From assembly GCA_944393685.1 (NCBI GenBank), contig CALYAW010000001.1, positions 162,023-226,022 of the forward strand: DNA of 64,000 nucleotides, in the 5' to 3' direction. Made by a program: the position numbers and the translations under genes. Shown one piece after another: positions 8,588-16,661 of the stretch. The notes beneath the pieces were generated by a model. That model saw only the letters and a list, made by a program, of their open reading frames with translations. It made no database searches and had not been told where the DNA came from. Each line of letters opens with the position of its first letter. Within the stretch, counting starts at the first letter, position 1. The DNA is from an uncultured Alphaproteobacteria bacterium. GTDB taxonomy: Bacteria > Pseudomonadota > Alphaproteobacteria > RF32 > CAG-239.

Positions 8588-9451
8588 ATGAGCAGCAGTA
8601 TTTCTGGCGTCACCAATAAAGACGAATATGGCAAATACAGTTGGGAAAAAACGGTTGTTGATGTCAACAACGTTGATGAAAGCTTTGCCAACGCTCGAGA
8701 TCTTGGCTACACGCGATTAAATTATGCACGTGTTACCGCGGTTGCCAGCATTGATAAATATAACGCTGTAGATAATTACAAAATACAAGTTCAATCAAAT
8801 GGAAAATTATCTATTGGTCTTCGCAATACCGATTCGAAAGATGAAAATGTGCTTGATCTCTCCAAGTATGAAGAATATCTCGACAATCTCAAAAAACAAC
8901 TTGATCCAGAAGGATGGCAAGCCGAGCAAGACAAAAAACTGGAAGAATTAGAGAATCAAAATGTTCTTGAACCGACAGCTCCAGGAATGTCACTAAAAGT
9001 TTATGCCACAAAAAACGGCAAACAAGTTTTAATAGCAGATAGCACAGCGGATCGTGACAGTAAAGAATACCAAACCTTAAAACAAATCGTAACCGGAGAA
9101 TACAAGGCATCTCCGGGTGAATACTATATCCAAGTAGGTACAACAGAAGAAATAACCGATCGTAACGAATCCCACCCCTATGCACTTCAGGTTTTGCAAG
9201 GAACGACTTATAAGCATGATTATATCATGACACAAACATTGTCCGAAGACAGTAAGAACAAAAAAATAACCACAAAAGCATCTGAAAGCGCCAATTCCAC
9301 TACTGGAATTTCTGCAGCTTACGCAGCGCAAATCCAAGCTCAACGCTATAGTGTGACGGCGACCATGCTTTCTAACGGTTATCTGAATTTCGCTCAAATG
9401 ACCGCAGGAAAATCTGATCCGGCAAAAACTCTTTTTTCAACACTTTTATAA
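8588..9451 (+). CDS. Hypothetical protein with PPC-like beta-sandwich
   Basis: Protein of 287 aa with no clear signal peptide. Residues about 60-220 alternate hydrophobic and polar residues as in bacterial pre-peptidase C-terminal (PPC) domains: YKIQVQSNGKLSIGLRN, MSLKVYATKNGKQVLI, then GEYKASPGEYYIQV and YALQVLQG. A charged helical insert lies at 100-130. The C-terminal 40 residues (AAYAAQIQAQRYSVTATML) look amphipathic. It could be exported by a type I-like route, but nothing nearby encodes one. A monocistronic unit between mnmA and a terminator. Function unknown. Confidence 0.6.
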   Translation: MSSSISGVTNKDEYGKYSWEKTVVDVNNVDESFANARDLGYTRLNYARVTAVASIDKYNAVDNYKIQVQSNGKLSIGLRNTDSKDENVLDLSKYEEYLDNLKKQLDPEGWQAEQDKKLEELENQNVLEPTAPGMSLKVYATKNGKQVLIADSTADRDSKEYQTLKQIVTGEYKASPGEYYIQVGTTEEITDRNESHPYALQVLQGTTYKHDYIMTQTLSEDSKNKKITTKASESANSTTGISAAYAAQIQAQRYSVTATMLSNGYLNFAQMTAGKSDPAKTLFSTLL

Positions 9452-9480
9452 AAAGCGGGTATAAGACCCGCTTTTTATTT
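9451..9480 (+). terminator. Rho-independent terminator
   Basis: AAAAAGCGGGT, loop ATAAG, ACCCGCTTTTT directly after the stop codon of the PPC-like gene. Confidence 0.9.
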
Positions 9481-9520
9481 TTCCGCTTACTGTTAAATAG
9501 ATTGTTTGTAAAAGAACACT

Positions 9521-9556
9521 TGGTTTGATTATTTGTTACATATGGTTTGATTATTT
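9521..9556. repeat. Short direct repeat in an AT-rich gap
   Basis: TGGTTTGATTATTT occurs twice, at 9521-9534 and 9543-9556 (22-bp period). The rest of the 170-bp gap between the terminator and csoR shows nothing I recognise. Confidence 0.5.
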
Positions 9557-9651
9557 TGGGCAACATAAAATTTGAAATATTAAATAAATGAGCAAATTTG
9601 CAATTTTAAGAATATAAAGTTACTATCTAAAAACAAATTAAAATATATAAG

Positions 9652-9960
9652 TTAACTCTGCATTTTATCAAGCAGGGTTTTTATTTCCATAATTTTTTCT
9701 TTTGCAATTTCAGAATCAGAAAAAGACTTAGCAACACATTCTTCAAGATGTGTTTTCAATATATTGCTTTCAACATGTTTTATTGCCGAACGCACAGCCT
9801 TGAGCTGCACAATAATATCCGGACAATATCGTTGTTCTTCAATCATTTTTTTGATACCTTCCAACTGACCTATTGCCCTGTTTAGGCGAGGTATCTCATG
9901 TTTATGGCTCGGATTTTCTGATTTTTTTATGTTCATATCGTTTGTAGACTCTTTTTTCAT
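9652..9960 (-). CDS. csoR: CsoR/FrmR-family metal-sensing repressor
   Basis: All-helical DUF156 repressor. The Cu(I)-sensor fingerprint Cys-His-Cys is present: YCPDII, then KTHLEEC with His-x3-Cys. This favours copper over the formaldehyde or nickel branches. The start is ambiguous. ATG 9990 lies before a TATAAT-like element and within the upstream terminator, so I use ATG 9960 (MKKEST). ATG 9936 is also possible. It lies downstream of the metallothionein-like gene and of two operator-like palindromes at 10160-10210 that fit CsoR. Confidence 0.88.
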   Translation of the reverse strand: MKKESTNDMNIKKSENPSHKHEIPRLNRAIGQLEGIKKMIEEQRYCPDIIVQLKAVRSAIKHVESNILKTHLEECVAKSFSDSEIAKEKIMEIKTLLDKMQS

Positions 9961-9974
9961 ACTTTCATTATACA

Positions 9975-10001
9975 CAAAAAGGAGCAGCATGGCCGCTCCT
10001 T
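9975..10001 (-). terminator. Hairpin/terminator between metallothionein-like gene and csoR
   Basis: Read on -, AAGGAGC and GCTCCTT flank a 9-nt loop and are followed by TTTTTG. It probably gives partial termination after the small Cys-rich gene. Confidence 0.6.
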
Positions 10002-10018
10002 AATCCTAAAATAATATT

Positions 10019-10138
10019 CTATTTTTTAGGAGGTTCATTGCACTCAGGCGGACAATTACATTTGTCTTCGGTGCAAGTACAATTGTCACCGCATTTGCAA
10101 TTAATGCATTTGCAATGTGGATTTGAACATTTAGCCAT
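10019..10138 (-). CDS. 39-aa metallothionein-like Cys-rich peptide
   Basis: ATG at 10138 is preceded by a strong AAGGAGG ribosome site. It encodes MAKCSNPHCKCINCKCGDNC and 19 further residues ending in PPKK. Ten of 39 residues are cysteine, mostly as Cys-x-Cys pairs (KCINCKC, NCTCTEDKCNC), plus one His. That composition fits a small metallothionein buffering Cu(I) or Zn(II) in the cytoplasm. The gene is next to csoR, and the two CsoR-type palindromes lie 22-72 bp upstream, so metal-induced expression is likely. Homology to a named metallothionein family was not tested. Confidence 0.85.
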   Translation of the reverse strand: MAKCSNPHCKCINCKCGDNCTCTEDKCNCPPECNEPPKK

Positions 10139-10159
10139 ATTGGCCTCCTTTTTTCTTTT

Positions 10160-10176
10160 ATACCCATAGAGGGTAT
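10160..10176 (-). promoter_or_regulatory. CsoR-type operator 1
   Basis: Palindrome ATACCCATAGAGGGTAT, upstream of the metallothionein-like gene. The ATACCC/GGGTAT arms match known CsoR/RcnR operator architecture. Confidence 0.75.
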
Positions 10177-10193
10177 CTAACTACATATACATG

Positions 10194-10210
10194 ATACCCT
10201 ATGGGGGTAT
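10194..10210 (-). promoter_or_regulatory. CsoR-type operator 2
   Basis: Palindrome ATACCCTATGGGGGTAT, the better of the two matches. Its centre lies 34 bp from the centre of operator 1, about three helical turns, which would suit paired CsoR tetramers. Confidence 0.75.
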
Positions 10211-10245
10211 ATTTGTCAAGTGGTCTTTTTATAATTGATTATGCA

Positions 10246-10605
10246 TTAATCCATATCACCCTTGTAGGCGCAGGGGATATTTTCTTCTTTTAAATAATTC
10301 ATTCCCCACTTGTTTAATTCAATAATTGCCGGAATAAGTGTTTCACCTCTTTTAGTGAGAGAATATTCAGTCTTTGGCGGTACTACCGGATAAAGTTTCC
10401 GTTTAATTATTCCGTCTGCCTCAAGTTCTTTTAACTGTTGGATAAGCATTTTGGGCGTTGCGTGTGAAATCAATTTTTGTAGTTCATTATATCTCAATGT
10501 TTTATTTATAAGGTGTCCGATTATAACTCCTTTGTATTTCCCGCCGATTATCTCCATTGTTGCCTCAAGAGGACATTTATATTCATCTTTCTTATGCTTA
10601 GTCAT
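10246..10605 (-). CDS. HxlR-family transcriptional regulator
   Basis: Winged-helix MarR-like regulator of the HxlR/DUF24 group. The signature CPLEATMEIIGGKYKGVIIGHL near residues 11-32 has the conserved redox-type Cys near the N-terminus. It is followed by LRYNELQKLI and PPKTEYSLTKRG. Length 119 aa. It is divergent from the metallo-hydrolase gene, and a palindrome TACTT-N6-AAGTA (10623-10638) sits between them, so it probably controls that gene in response to thiol or carbonyl stress. The target and signal are inferred. Confidence 0.9.
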   Translation of the reverse strand: MTKHKKDEYKCPLEATMEIIGGKYKGVIIGHLINKTLRYNELQKLISHATPKMLIQQLKELEADGIIKRKLYPVVPPKTEYSLTKRGETLIPAIIELNKWGMNYLKEENIPCAYKGDMD

Positions 10606-10622
10606 AATTAAAGTCCCTAATT

Positions 10623-10638
10623 TACTTTTTGGTAAGTA
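10623..10638. promoter_or_regulatory. Candidate HxlR operator
   Basis: TACTT and AAGTA arms with a 6-bp spacer in the divergent promoter region. HxlR-type operators are often TACT-centred inverted repeats. Unverified. Confidence 0.4.
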
Positions 10639-10712
10639 TTATACAAAAAAGTGCATTCTTGTCAAAATGATAATAAATGTATAAAATTGCTTTATTAAAG
10701 GAGGAAATCTAA

Positions 10713-11504
10713 ATGAAAATTACACAGGTAAGAAGTGCAACAATTATAGTTGAATATAATAATACAAAATTTTTAATTGACCCTTGGCTTATGCCCAAAG
10801 ATTATATGCCCGGGTTTGATGTTGCAATAAATTCCGATGTCAGACAGCCAAGAGTGGAGCTGCCTTTTGGAATTGAAAAAATTGTTGATGTTGATGCTGT
10901 TATTATCACTCATATCCACCCTGACCACTGGGATGAATTTGCAGAAAAAGCTCTGGATAAAAATATAAAAGTTTTTGTTCAATCTTCTGTTGATAAAGAC
11001 TACGTTATCTCAAAGGGTTTTACAAATGTTGAGATTATACAAGAATCCGGAATAGAATATAATGCCATAACCCTATACAAAACAGGAACTCAACATGGCA
11101 AAAGAGAGATAATAAAACCGTTATGCGATTCTGTTGGCTTGCCTTATGATGCAATGGGTGTTGTTTTTAAATCAAATAATGAAAAATCATTGTATATTGC
11201 AGGCGATACAATTTGGTGTGAGGAAGTAAAAGATGTCTTAGGCAAATACAAGCCTGAAGTTATAGTAGTAAATGCCTGTGCGGCAACTCTTTTGAACGGA
11301 GAACGCATAATTATGAATATTGAAGATGTAAAAAATGTTTTGGATGCTGCGCCTGACGCAAAAGTAATTGCAAGTCATTTAGATACAGTCAGCCATCTTT
11401 CTGTTACAAGAGAAGATTTAAAAGAATTTAAAACTAAAAATAATATTGGTAATCTGTTAATCCCTGATGATGGAGAAACGCTTGATTTTATAGGCAATAA
11501 TTAA
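10713..11504 (+). CDS. Metallo-beta-lactamase-fold hydrolase (UlaG/RomA-like)
   Basis: The start ATG 10713 has an excellent AAAGGAGG site. Metal ligands are THIHPDHWDE (HxHxDH, near residue 71), the later IAGDTIW Asp and the C-terminal ASHLDTVSH His. The length of 263 aa fits the L-ascorbate-6-P lactonase-like (UlaG) branch of MBL enzymes. The substrate cannot be told. It is divergent from hxlR and followed by its own hairpin, so it is a one-gene unit in a small accessory island. Confidence 0.85.
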   Translation: MKITQVRSATIIVEYNNTKFLIDPWLMPKDYMPGFDVAINSDVRQPRVELPFGIEKIVDVDAVIITHIHPDHWDEFAEKALDKNIKVFVQSSVDKDYVISKGFTNVEIIQESGIEYNAITLYKTGTQHGKREIIKPLCDSVGLPYDAMGVVFKSNNEKSLYIAGDTIWCEEVKDVLGKYKPEVIVVNACAATLLNGERIIMNIEDVKNVLDAAPDAKVIASHLDTVSHLSVTREDLKEFKTKNNIGNLLIPDDGETLDFIGNN

Positions 11505-11532
11505 AATTTTATACTAATGAAGTTGCTCAACC

Positions 11533-11563
11533 CAAGGTCGGAAAAATTTTCCCGACCTTGTTT
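11533..11563 (+). terminator. Rho-independent terminator after MBL-fold gene
   Basis: CAAGGTCGG and CCGACCTTG arms flank an AT loop and are followed by TTTC. The 230 bp from here to the tRNA terminator hold no gene that I see, only a weak CTGGACT/AGTCCAG inverted repeat. Confidence 0.6.
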
Positions 11564-11795
11564 CAAATTCTCAAACCTTATGATATTTTTGTGAAAATTT
11601 GCGGAACTGGACTATTCCGAAATAATCAAATTATCCGTACAGTCCAGAAAAAGTCCGGTTTTCCGTTTTGATTTTTTTGGAACACTTAATTTTTCCGACC
11701 CGAAAACGCCCACACAAAGCCTGCTTTACCAAAATAATCTATCTAGCCGTACAAATCAACCTGGACAAAAAACTACATTGTTCTCTAGTATGTAA

Positions 11796-11823
11796 AGAAA
11801 AATCCCGCCTTTTCAGTCGGGAT
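11796..11823 (-). terminator. Terminator of the tRNA-Arg gene
   Basis: Read on -, AATCCCGACTGAAAAGGCGGGATTTTT forms a hairpin with a T run. It lies 11 nt after the tRNA 3' end. Confidence 0.85.
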
Positions 11824-11834
11824 TATTCTTTACA

Positions 11835-11911
11835 TGGCGTACCCGGAGGGATTCGAACCCACGACCCTCAGCGTCGGAGGCTGATACTCTATCCAACTGA
11901 GCTACGGGTAC
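11835..11911 (-). tRNA. tRNA-Arg (anticodon CCG)
   Basis: 77 nt including an encoded CCA. The acceptor stem is GTACCCG/CGGGTAC with discriminator G. The D-arm contains AGCTCAGTTGGATAGAG. The anticodon loop CTCCGAC gives CCG, which reads the CGG codon. The T-loop is GGTTCGAATCC. A spurious open frame on the opposite strand crosses it. Confidence 0.95.
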
Positions 11912-12060
11912 AGTCTTTTTTCTTGTCTTTCATATAACAAATAAAAGCAAAATGCCAGCAAAAACTTTATTAATCCGCAATTTAGTCGATTTTTCCCCTT
12001 GACTATTGGTAATTTTATATGTATTAAGAGGCAACTGGTTTTTTATAAGGATACAAAACA

Positions 12061-12348
12061 ATGGCTAAAAAATGTGATATTTCGGGTACCGGCGTTCAGA
12101 GCGGAAACAATGTTAGCCACGCTAACAACAAGACACGTCGTCGCTTTTTGCCCAATCTCCAAATTGTTTCTCTCTTAAGTGACTCTTTGGGAAAAATATT
12201 TAAACTCAAAGTTTGTTCAAAGACTCTGCGTTCAATTGAGCATAACGGTGGATTGGATGCTTATCTTGAATCAACATCAAATAGCAAGCTGACAGAAGAA
12301 GCGAAAAAAATTAAAAAATCAATTGCCAAGAAGAAAGCTGCTAAATAA
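12061..12348 (+). CDS. rpmB: 50S ribosomal protein L28
   Basis: Begins MAKKCDISGTGVQSGNNVSH, the typical L28 N-terminus, then NKTRRRFLPNLQ. A basic lysine-rich tail follows. Its 95 aa match the longer alphaproteobacterial form. Start ATG 12061 follows AAGGATACAAAACA. A strong terminator 13 nt after the stop makes it a single-gene unit. Confidence 0.97.
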   Translation: MAKKCDISGTGVQSGNNVSHANNKTRRRFLPNLQIVSLLSDSLGKIFKLKVCSKTLRSIEHNGGLDAYLESTSNSKLTEEAKKIKKSIAKKKAAK

Positions 12349-12360
12349 AAAATTTTCAAA

Positions 12361-12390
12361 AACCCCGTCTTAAACAGACGGGGTTTTTTA
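12361..12390 (+). terminator. Rho-independent terminator after rpmB
   Basis: AACCCCGTCT, loop TAAAC, AGACGGGGTT followed by TTTT. Confidence 0.93.
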
Positions 12391-12512
12391 TCCCCATTAT
12401 CCCCACTATCCACAGGCTTGAAAAATATAATCCCATAATATGTTTGAGTTTTGCTTTTTATTAGATATAAAAGATTAAACTTGATAACAAAATACGCGGA
12501 ACATAAAAACCC

Positions 12513-13988
12513 ATGGATACTCCAGATACTCAAGATATTCCTCAAAACATTGAAGCAGAGCAAGCTCTTCTCGGAGCAATTCTTGCCAATAATAAAGCCT
12601 ATGAAAAAATATCAGAATTTCTAAAACCGCAGCATTTTGCAGATTCTGTTCACTCAAAAATTTATGATACAATCTCCAAACTCATAACACGCGGTCATCT
12701 TGCAGATGTAATCACTCTGAAAAACTATCTTGAGCAAGACGGAACTCTTAATGAAGTTGGAGGAGCAAAATATCTTGTTAAGCTGGCAGACAGTGCCACA
12801 CCTTTAACCAATGCCGAATACTACGCTCAATTTATCTATGATAAATATTTGCGACGCGAATTAATTGCTACGGGCTTTGACATTGTAGCCAATGCTCGCA
12901 AAGAAGAAATAGATTCTGATGCCGCAGAACAAATTGAAGCGGCAGAAAAAAGGCTCTTTGAACTTGCCAACGAAAATGAAACCAGTGGAGGTTTTAAAGA
13001 TTTTTCAGAAGCTCTTGTTTCATCTCTTGGGCACATTGAGCAAGCCTACCAAAAAGAAGGCAAAATATCCGGACTTCCTACCGGCTTAGATGCGCTTGAC
13101 AACAAAACCGGCGGTTTAAACAATTCCGACCTTATTATCATAGCTGGTCGTCCGGCCATGGGAAAAACAGCTCTGGCCACCAACATTGCTTACAATGTTG
13201 CCGAGTATATGACACACGGAAAAGACATTGATGAAAAATCACGAGGTGTTGCTTTTTTCTCATTGGAAATGTCTGCCGATCAATTAGCAACCCGAATTCT
13301 TTCCACGGTTACCCAAACCAACGGACACAAAATGCGTACTGGAGAGCTTGATAATGCTGAATTTACCCGTATTGCAGCTGCTGTTCGGGAGTTAGAAAAC
13401 ATACCTCTTTATATAGACGATACACCTGGTTTGAACATAAACACCATTCGCACTCGAGCTCGTCGTCTTAAACGTAACAAAGGACTTGGCGCCATAGTTA
13501 TTGACTATATCCAACTGATTAACGGAACCGGCTCCAAACGCTCGGAAGGAAACCGCGTTCAAGAACTTTCTGAAATTTCGCGTGGCTTGAAAATCCTTGC
13601 CAAAGAATTAAATCTTCCGGTAATTGCACTGTCTCAATTAAATCGCGGCGTTGAGCAAAGAGATGATAAAAGACCGCTAATGTCGGATTTACGAGAATCG
13701 GGCTCTATCGAACAAGATGCCGATATTGTCATGTTTGTCTATCGAGAAAATTATTATCTTCAAAATGAAGAGCCCAAGCAAAAGCCGTCAGAAACACCAG
13801 AACATTTTGAAAAACGTATTGAAGAGTGGGAAGCTCGCAAACGAGCGACACAGAACATAGCAGAAGTCATCATCGGTAAGCAACGACACGGCCCCACCGG
13901 AACCGTACAACTTTTTTGGAACGGAGATTACGCCCAATTTGGCAATTTAGCCAAAGAAGAGTATCTACCAGAACGCATAGGAGATTAA
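12513..13988 (+). CDS. dnaB: Replicative DNA helicase DnaB
   Basis: Hexameric 5'-3' fork helicase. The N-terminal primase-interaction domain begins PQNIEAEQALLGAIL (residues 10-24). The RecA-like ATPase domain has Walker A GRPAMGKTAL near residue 215 and Walker B VIDYIQL near 330. SQLNRGVEQRDDKRP and DLRESGSIEQDAD follow. Length 491 aa, normal, with no intein. It is followed after 1 nt by a small membrane-protein gene. Confidence 0.97.
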   Translation: MDTPDTQDIPQNIEAEQALLGAILANNKAYEKISEFLKPQHFADSVHSKIYDTISKLITRGHLADVITLKNYLEQDGTLNEVGGAKYLVKLADSATPLTNAEYYAQFIYDKYLRRELIATGFDIVANARKEEIDSDAAEQIEAAEKRLFELANENETSGGFKDFSEALVSSLGHIEQAYQKEGKISGLPTGLDALDNKTGGLNNSDLIIIAGRPAMGKTALATNIAYNVAEYMTHGKDIDEKSRGVAFFSLEMSADQLATRILSTVTQTNGHKMRTGELDNAEFTRIAAAVRELENIPLYIDDTPGLNINTIRTRARRLKRNKGLGAIVIDYIQLINGTGSKRSEGNRVQELSEISRGLKILAKELNLPVIALSQLNRGVEQRDDKRPLMSDLRESGSIEQDADIVMFVYRENYYLQNEEPKQKPSETPEHFEKRIEEWEARKRATQNIAEVIIGKQRHGPTGTVQLFWNGDYAQFGNLAKEEYLPERIGD

Positions 13989-13989
13989 A

Positions 13990-14205
13990 ATGCCGGATAA
14001 TTTTTTAAATACGCTTTCATACATTGTGGCTATGTCTTTAGGACTTGCATTTATTGCAACTTTAGCAATTTTTGGCTTTACACTTTTTATCGTTATCTTT
14101 ACCTATGTCTTTGTTCCTTTGTTTTTGATAGCTCTGATTCGTTGGCTCTGGCTAAAATATAAAATATCCAAACAAACACGTATCACTTTCTACGACGATA
14201 AATAG
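13990..14205 (+). CDS. Small two-helix membrane protein
   Basis: A 71-aa protein with two hydrophobic segments (residues 8-25 and 27-50) and a basic tail ending in FYDDK. It starts 1 nt after the dnaB stop, so it is probably co-transcribed. I do not recognise a family. Confidence 0.65.
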   Translation: MPDNFLNTLSYIVAMSLGLAFIATLAIFGFTLFIVIFTYVFVPLFLIALIRWLWLKYKISKQTRITFYDDK

Positions 14206-14212
14206 CAAGAAA

Positions 14213-14653
14213 ATGACAAACAAACCTTTTTGGAAGAAAAAAGAATTATCTCAATTTTCTACGGTAGAATGGGAATCCATATGCACTCATTGTGGACAAT
14301 GCTGTCTAATTAAGCTACAAGACGAGAACAGTGAAGATGTTTTTTATACCGACATTATTTGTAGGTATCATGATTGTAAGACTCATCTATGCAAAGAATA
14401 CCAAAACCGCAGTCGTTTAGTTCCAGCATGCCTTAAGTTAACTCCAGAAAATTTAGGAAAAATACGCTGGATACCGGATTTATGTGCATACAACATTCTG
14501 TATAAAACAGGTGATTTGCCAAGTTGGCACCCTTTGATTTCCGGACAACCGCTGCCAAACAAATACAAAATAAGTTCTCACGTTATATCAGAGCTTGATG
14601 TTCCAGAGGAAGAACTTGAAAATCATATTATAGAAGAAGATAGCAATGACTGA
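14213..14653 (+). CDS. YcgN/UPF0260-like Cys-cluster protein, copy 1
   Basis: Contains the UPF0260 signature CTHCGQCCLIKL near residue 23 and later conserved Cys in CKTHLCKEY, ACLKLTPEN and DLCAYN. It ends with the family SWHPLISG motif. The cysteines suggest zinc or iron chelation, but the cellular role is undefined. Length 146 aa. It overlaps the next, homologous gene by 8 nt, so the pair arose by tandem duplication. The copies have diverged strongly. Confidence 0.85.
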   Translation: MTNKPFWKKKELSQFSTVEWESICTHCGQCCLIKLQDENSEDVFYTDIICRYHDCKTHLCKEYQNRSRLVPACLKLTPENLGKIRWIPDLCAYNILYKTGDLPSWHPLISGQPLPNKYKISSHVISELDVPEEELENHIIEEDSND

Positions 14654-15143
14654 ATGGCTGGAAGAAGACTACAATCCACAAAACCGCTTTGACGAAATTA
14701 ATAAAGTTGAACCGGAATTTTGGAAAAAGAAAAAACTTGAACAAATGAACAAAACCGAGTGGGAATTGCTCTGTGACGGATGCGGAAAATGTTGTCTTAA
14801 CAAACTGGAAATCAGAGGTAAAATAAAATTTACCAACACCCATTGTCGCTTTTTAGACAAACAAACATGTCTATGCAAAATATATGAGTACCGCTTCAAG
14901 AAGGTCCATGACTGCCGAGACATTAATCTTGAAGCCGTACGCGAGCAACCGCGCTGGCTTCCAAAAACCTGTGCTTACTGGTTGTTGGACAATGGATATG
15001 AGCTTCCCGAATGGCATCCGTTAATAAGCGGAACAGCCTCTTCCGTACACAGCTCAGGAATGTCTCTCCAAAACCGAAACATTATATCTGAAAGCGGAGT
15101 ATCTGATTTTGAAAATCACATTATTGAGTGGGAAGACCTTTGA
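14646..15143 (+). CDS. YcgN/UPF0260-like Cys-cluster protein, copy 2
   Basis: This copy is closer to enterobacterial YcgN: FWKKKKLEQMNKTEWELLCD, then CGKCCLNKL, CRFLDKQTCLCKIYEYRF, DCRDINLEAV, CAYWLL and EWHPLISGT. An extra N-terminal 25 acidic residues are present. Length 165 aa. It overlaps copy 1 (ATGACTGA) and the start of the downstream peptidase gene, which indicates translational coupling. Confidence 0.9.
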   Translation: MTEWLEEDYNPQNRFDEINKVEPEFWKKKKLEQMNKTEWELLCDGCGKCCLNKLEIRGKIKFTNTHCRFLDKQTCLCKIYEYRFKKVHDCRDINLEAVREQPRWLPKTCAYWLLDNGYELPEWHPLISGTASSVHSSGMSLQNRNIISESGVSDFENHIIEWEDL

Positions 15144-15816
15144 CTTTTCCAAAGCTCTGGGTTTTAATATAAAAATCATAAAATCAACTATTGCTCGCAG
15201 GCTTAATCTGCGTATTGACGAAAAGCAACATCTTCCCGTTTTAACGATTCCACGTTTTTGTTCCAACAAAAAGGCTTTAGCTTTTGTTGAAGCAAATCGT
15301 GAATGGATTCAAAACATGCTTGCTAAACTACCTCCCACAGAAACATTCCATGATGGTTCACAAGTTTCGATAGGAGGAATAATATATACAATCAAACACC
15401 AAACAAATCAAAGAGGCGTGACTCTCGCAAATGGGATACTGACGCTTGGTGGAGAAAAAGATTTTTTACACCGTCGCGTTTGTGATTTTCTAAAAAAATA
15501 TGCTTCTGATTATCTTTTCAAATTATCCGTTGCTGCGGCTGAAAAAATTGGTTGCCGCATTCACAAAGTTACAATAAAAGAAACCAAATCTCGTTGGGGA
15601 AGTTGCTCAAGTAAAAAGAATATTAACTATAACTGGCGAATAATAATGGCTCCAGATTATGTTATTGATTATTTGGTCTGTCATGAAGTTTCGCATCTAT
15701 CTCACCAAGACCATTCCCAAGCCTTTTGGGAATGCGTTGCTTTTCTTTGTCCAGACTATAAAAGAGGTCGCCATTGGCTTAAAATCCGCGGCAAAGAATT
15801 ATATCGTTGGCTTTGA
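15109..15816 (+). CDS. YgjP/DUF45 M48-type metallopeptidase
   Basis: Zinc peptidase domain of the YgjP (SprT-like/WLM) group. Motif CHEVSHLSHQDHS (HExxH plus downstream His) lies near residue 188, preceded by the family SRWGSCSS motif near 163. Length up to 235 aa. The start is uncertain. TTG 15109 overlaps the upstream gene by 35 nt, and no ATG with a good ribosome site appears in the first 60 codons. Substrate unknown. Confidence 0.85.
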   Translation: MKITLLSGKTFDFSKALGFNIKIIKSTIARRLNLRIDEKQHLPVLTIPRFCSNKKALAFVEANREWIQNMLAKLPPTETFHDGSQVSIGGIIYTIKHQTNQRGVTLANGILTLGGEKDFLHRRVCDFLKKYASDYLFKLSVAAAEKIGCRIHKVTIKETKSRWGSCSSKKNINYNWRIIMAPDYVIDYLVCHEVSHLSHQDHSQAFWECVAFLCPDYKRGRHWLKIRGKELYRWL

Positions 15817-15831
15817 TAAAAATATCTTTGG

Positions 15832-15860
15832 TTGATTTTTAAACAAACGCACCCTATATT
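15832..15860 (+). promoter_or_regulatory. Probable promoter of the Bax inhibitor-1 gene
   Basis: TTGATT and TATATT separated by 17 bp, 31 bp before the start codon. Confidence 0.55.
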
Positions 15861-15891
15861 AATATCAGTGCAACTTTAACAGGAAAACAAA

Positions 15892-16620
15892 ATGGAAAAC
15901 AAAACTTTCTCCAAAACAGAAGAATTATCTAATATTGATGCTGGTTTGCGCCAATACATGATAAAAGTATACAATTTTATGGCTGCAGGTCTGTGCCTAA
16001 CAGCGCTAACGGCCTATATTATAGCGAACACATCATTGCTTGGGCTATTTTTCAATGTAAATGCTTCCGGCCAAGTTACCGGAATGTCTGGCTTTGGTTG
16101 GCTAATGTTTATTGCTCCGTTAATAATGGTTTTTGCTTTCGGATGGGTAGTAAGCCGCGGCACAGCTTCACAAGTACAAGCTCTTTTCTGGGGTTATGCT
16201 GCTGTTATGGGAGCATCTTTAACACCCATCTTTTTAGCTTACACCGGAACAAGCGTTGCCCGCGTATTTTTAATAACAGCCGGAATGTTTGGCGGTATGA
16301 GTATTTACGGATACACAACCAAACGAGATCTTTCAAACATGGGCTCTTTTCTTTTTATGGGCTTAATAGGAATTATCATCGCCACCATTGTTAACATCTT
16401 TTTGAAAAGCCCTGGATTATACTATGCCATTTCGTTTATTGCTATCTTGGTATTTACAGGTCTAACAGCTTTTGACACACAAAAGATTCGTCAAATATAC
16501 TCCGAATATGATAATTCGGAAGTTCTAACAAAAAAAGCCATAGCTGGAGCCTTATCGCTCTATCTTGACTTTATCAACATGTTTATTTATTTGCTTCAAT
16601 TTTTCGGTGACCGCCGTTAA
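15892..16620 (+). CDS. Bax inhibitor-1/YccA-family membrane protein
   Basis: Seven predicted hydrophobic segments. The family motif GLTAFDTQKIRQIY sits near residue 188, and the C-terminal LYLDFINMFIYLLQFFG is diagnostic of BI-1 (TMBIM) proteins. Bacterial members are pH-sensitive Ca2+ leak channels or FtsH modulators (YccA). Length 242 aa, usual. Own promoter and terminator. Confidence 0.93.
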   Translation: MENKTFSKTEELSNIDAGLRQYMIKVYNFMAAGLCLTALTAYIIANTSLLGLFFNVNASGQVTGMSGFGWLMFIAPLIMVFAFGWVVSRGTASQVQALFWGYAAVMGASLTPIFLAYTGTSVARVFLITAGMFGGMSIYGYTTKRDLSNMGSFLFMGLIGIIIATIVNIFLKSPGLYYAISFIAILVFTGLTAFDTQKIRQIYSEYDNSEVLTKKAIAGALSLYLDFINMFIYLLQFFGDRR

Positions 16621-16630
16621 TTTGTTTTAT

Positions 16631-16661
16631 AAAAAACCCGGAATTATTCCGGGTTTTTTAT
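16631..16661. terminator. Bidirectional terminator
   Basis: AAAAAACCCGGAAT and ATTCCGGGTTTTTT form a perfect hairpin between two convergent genes. Its right edge includes the stop codon of the gene on -. Confidence 0.92.

Noticed and set aside
11668-11937. 89-codon open frame on + containing GIRTHDPQRRRLILYPTEL
   Set aside because: This is the well-known artefact of translating the antisense of a tRNA gene.
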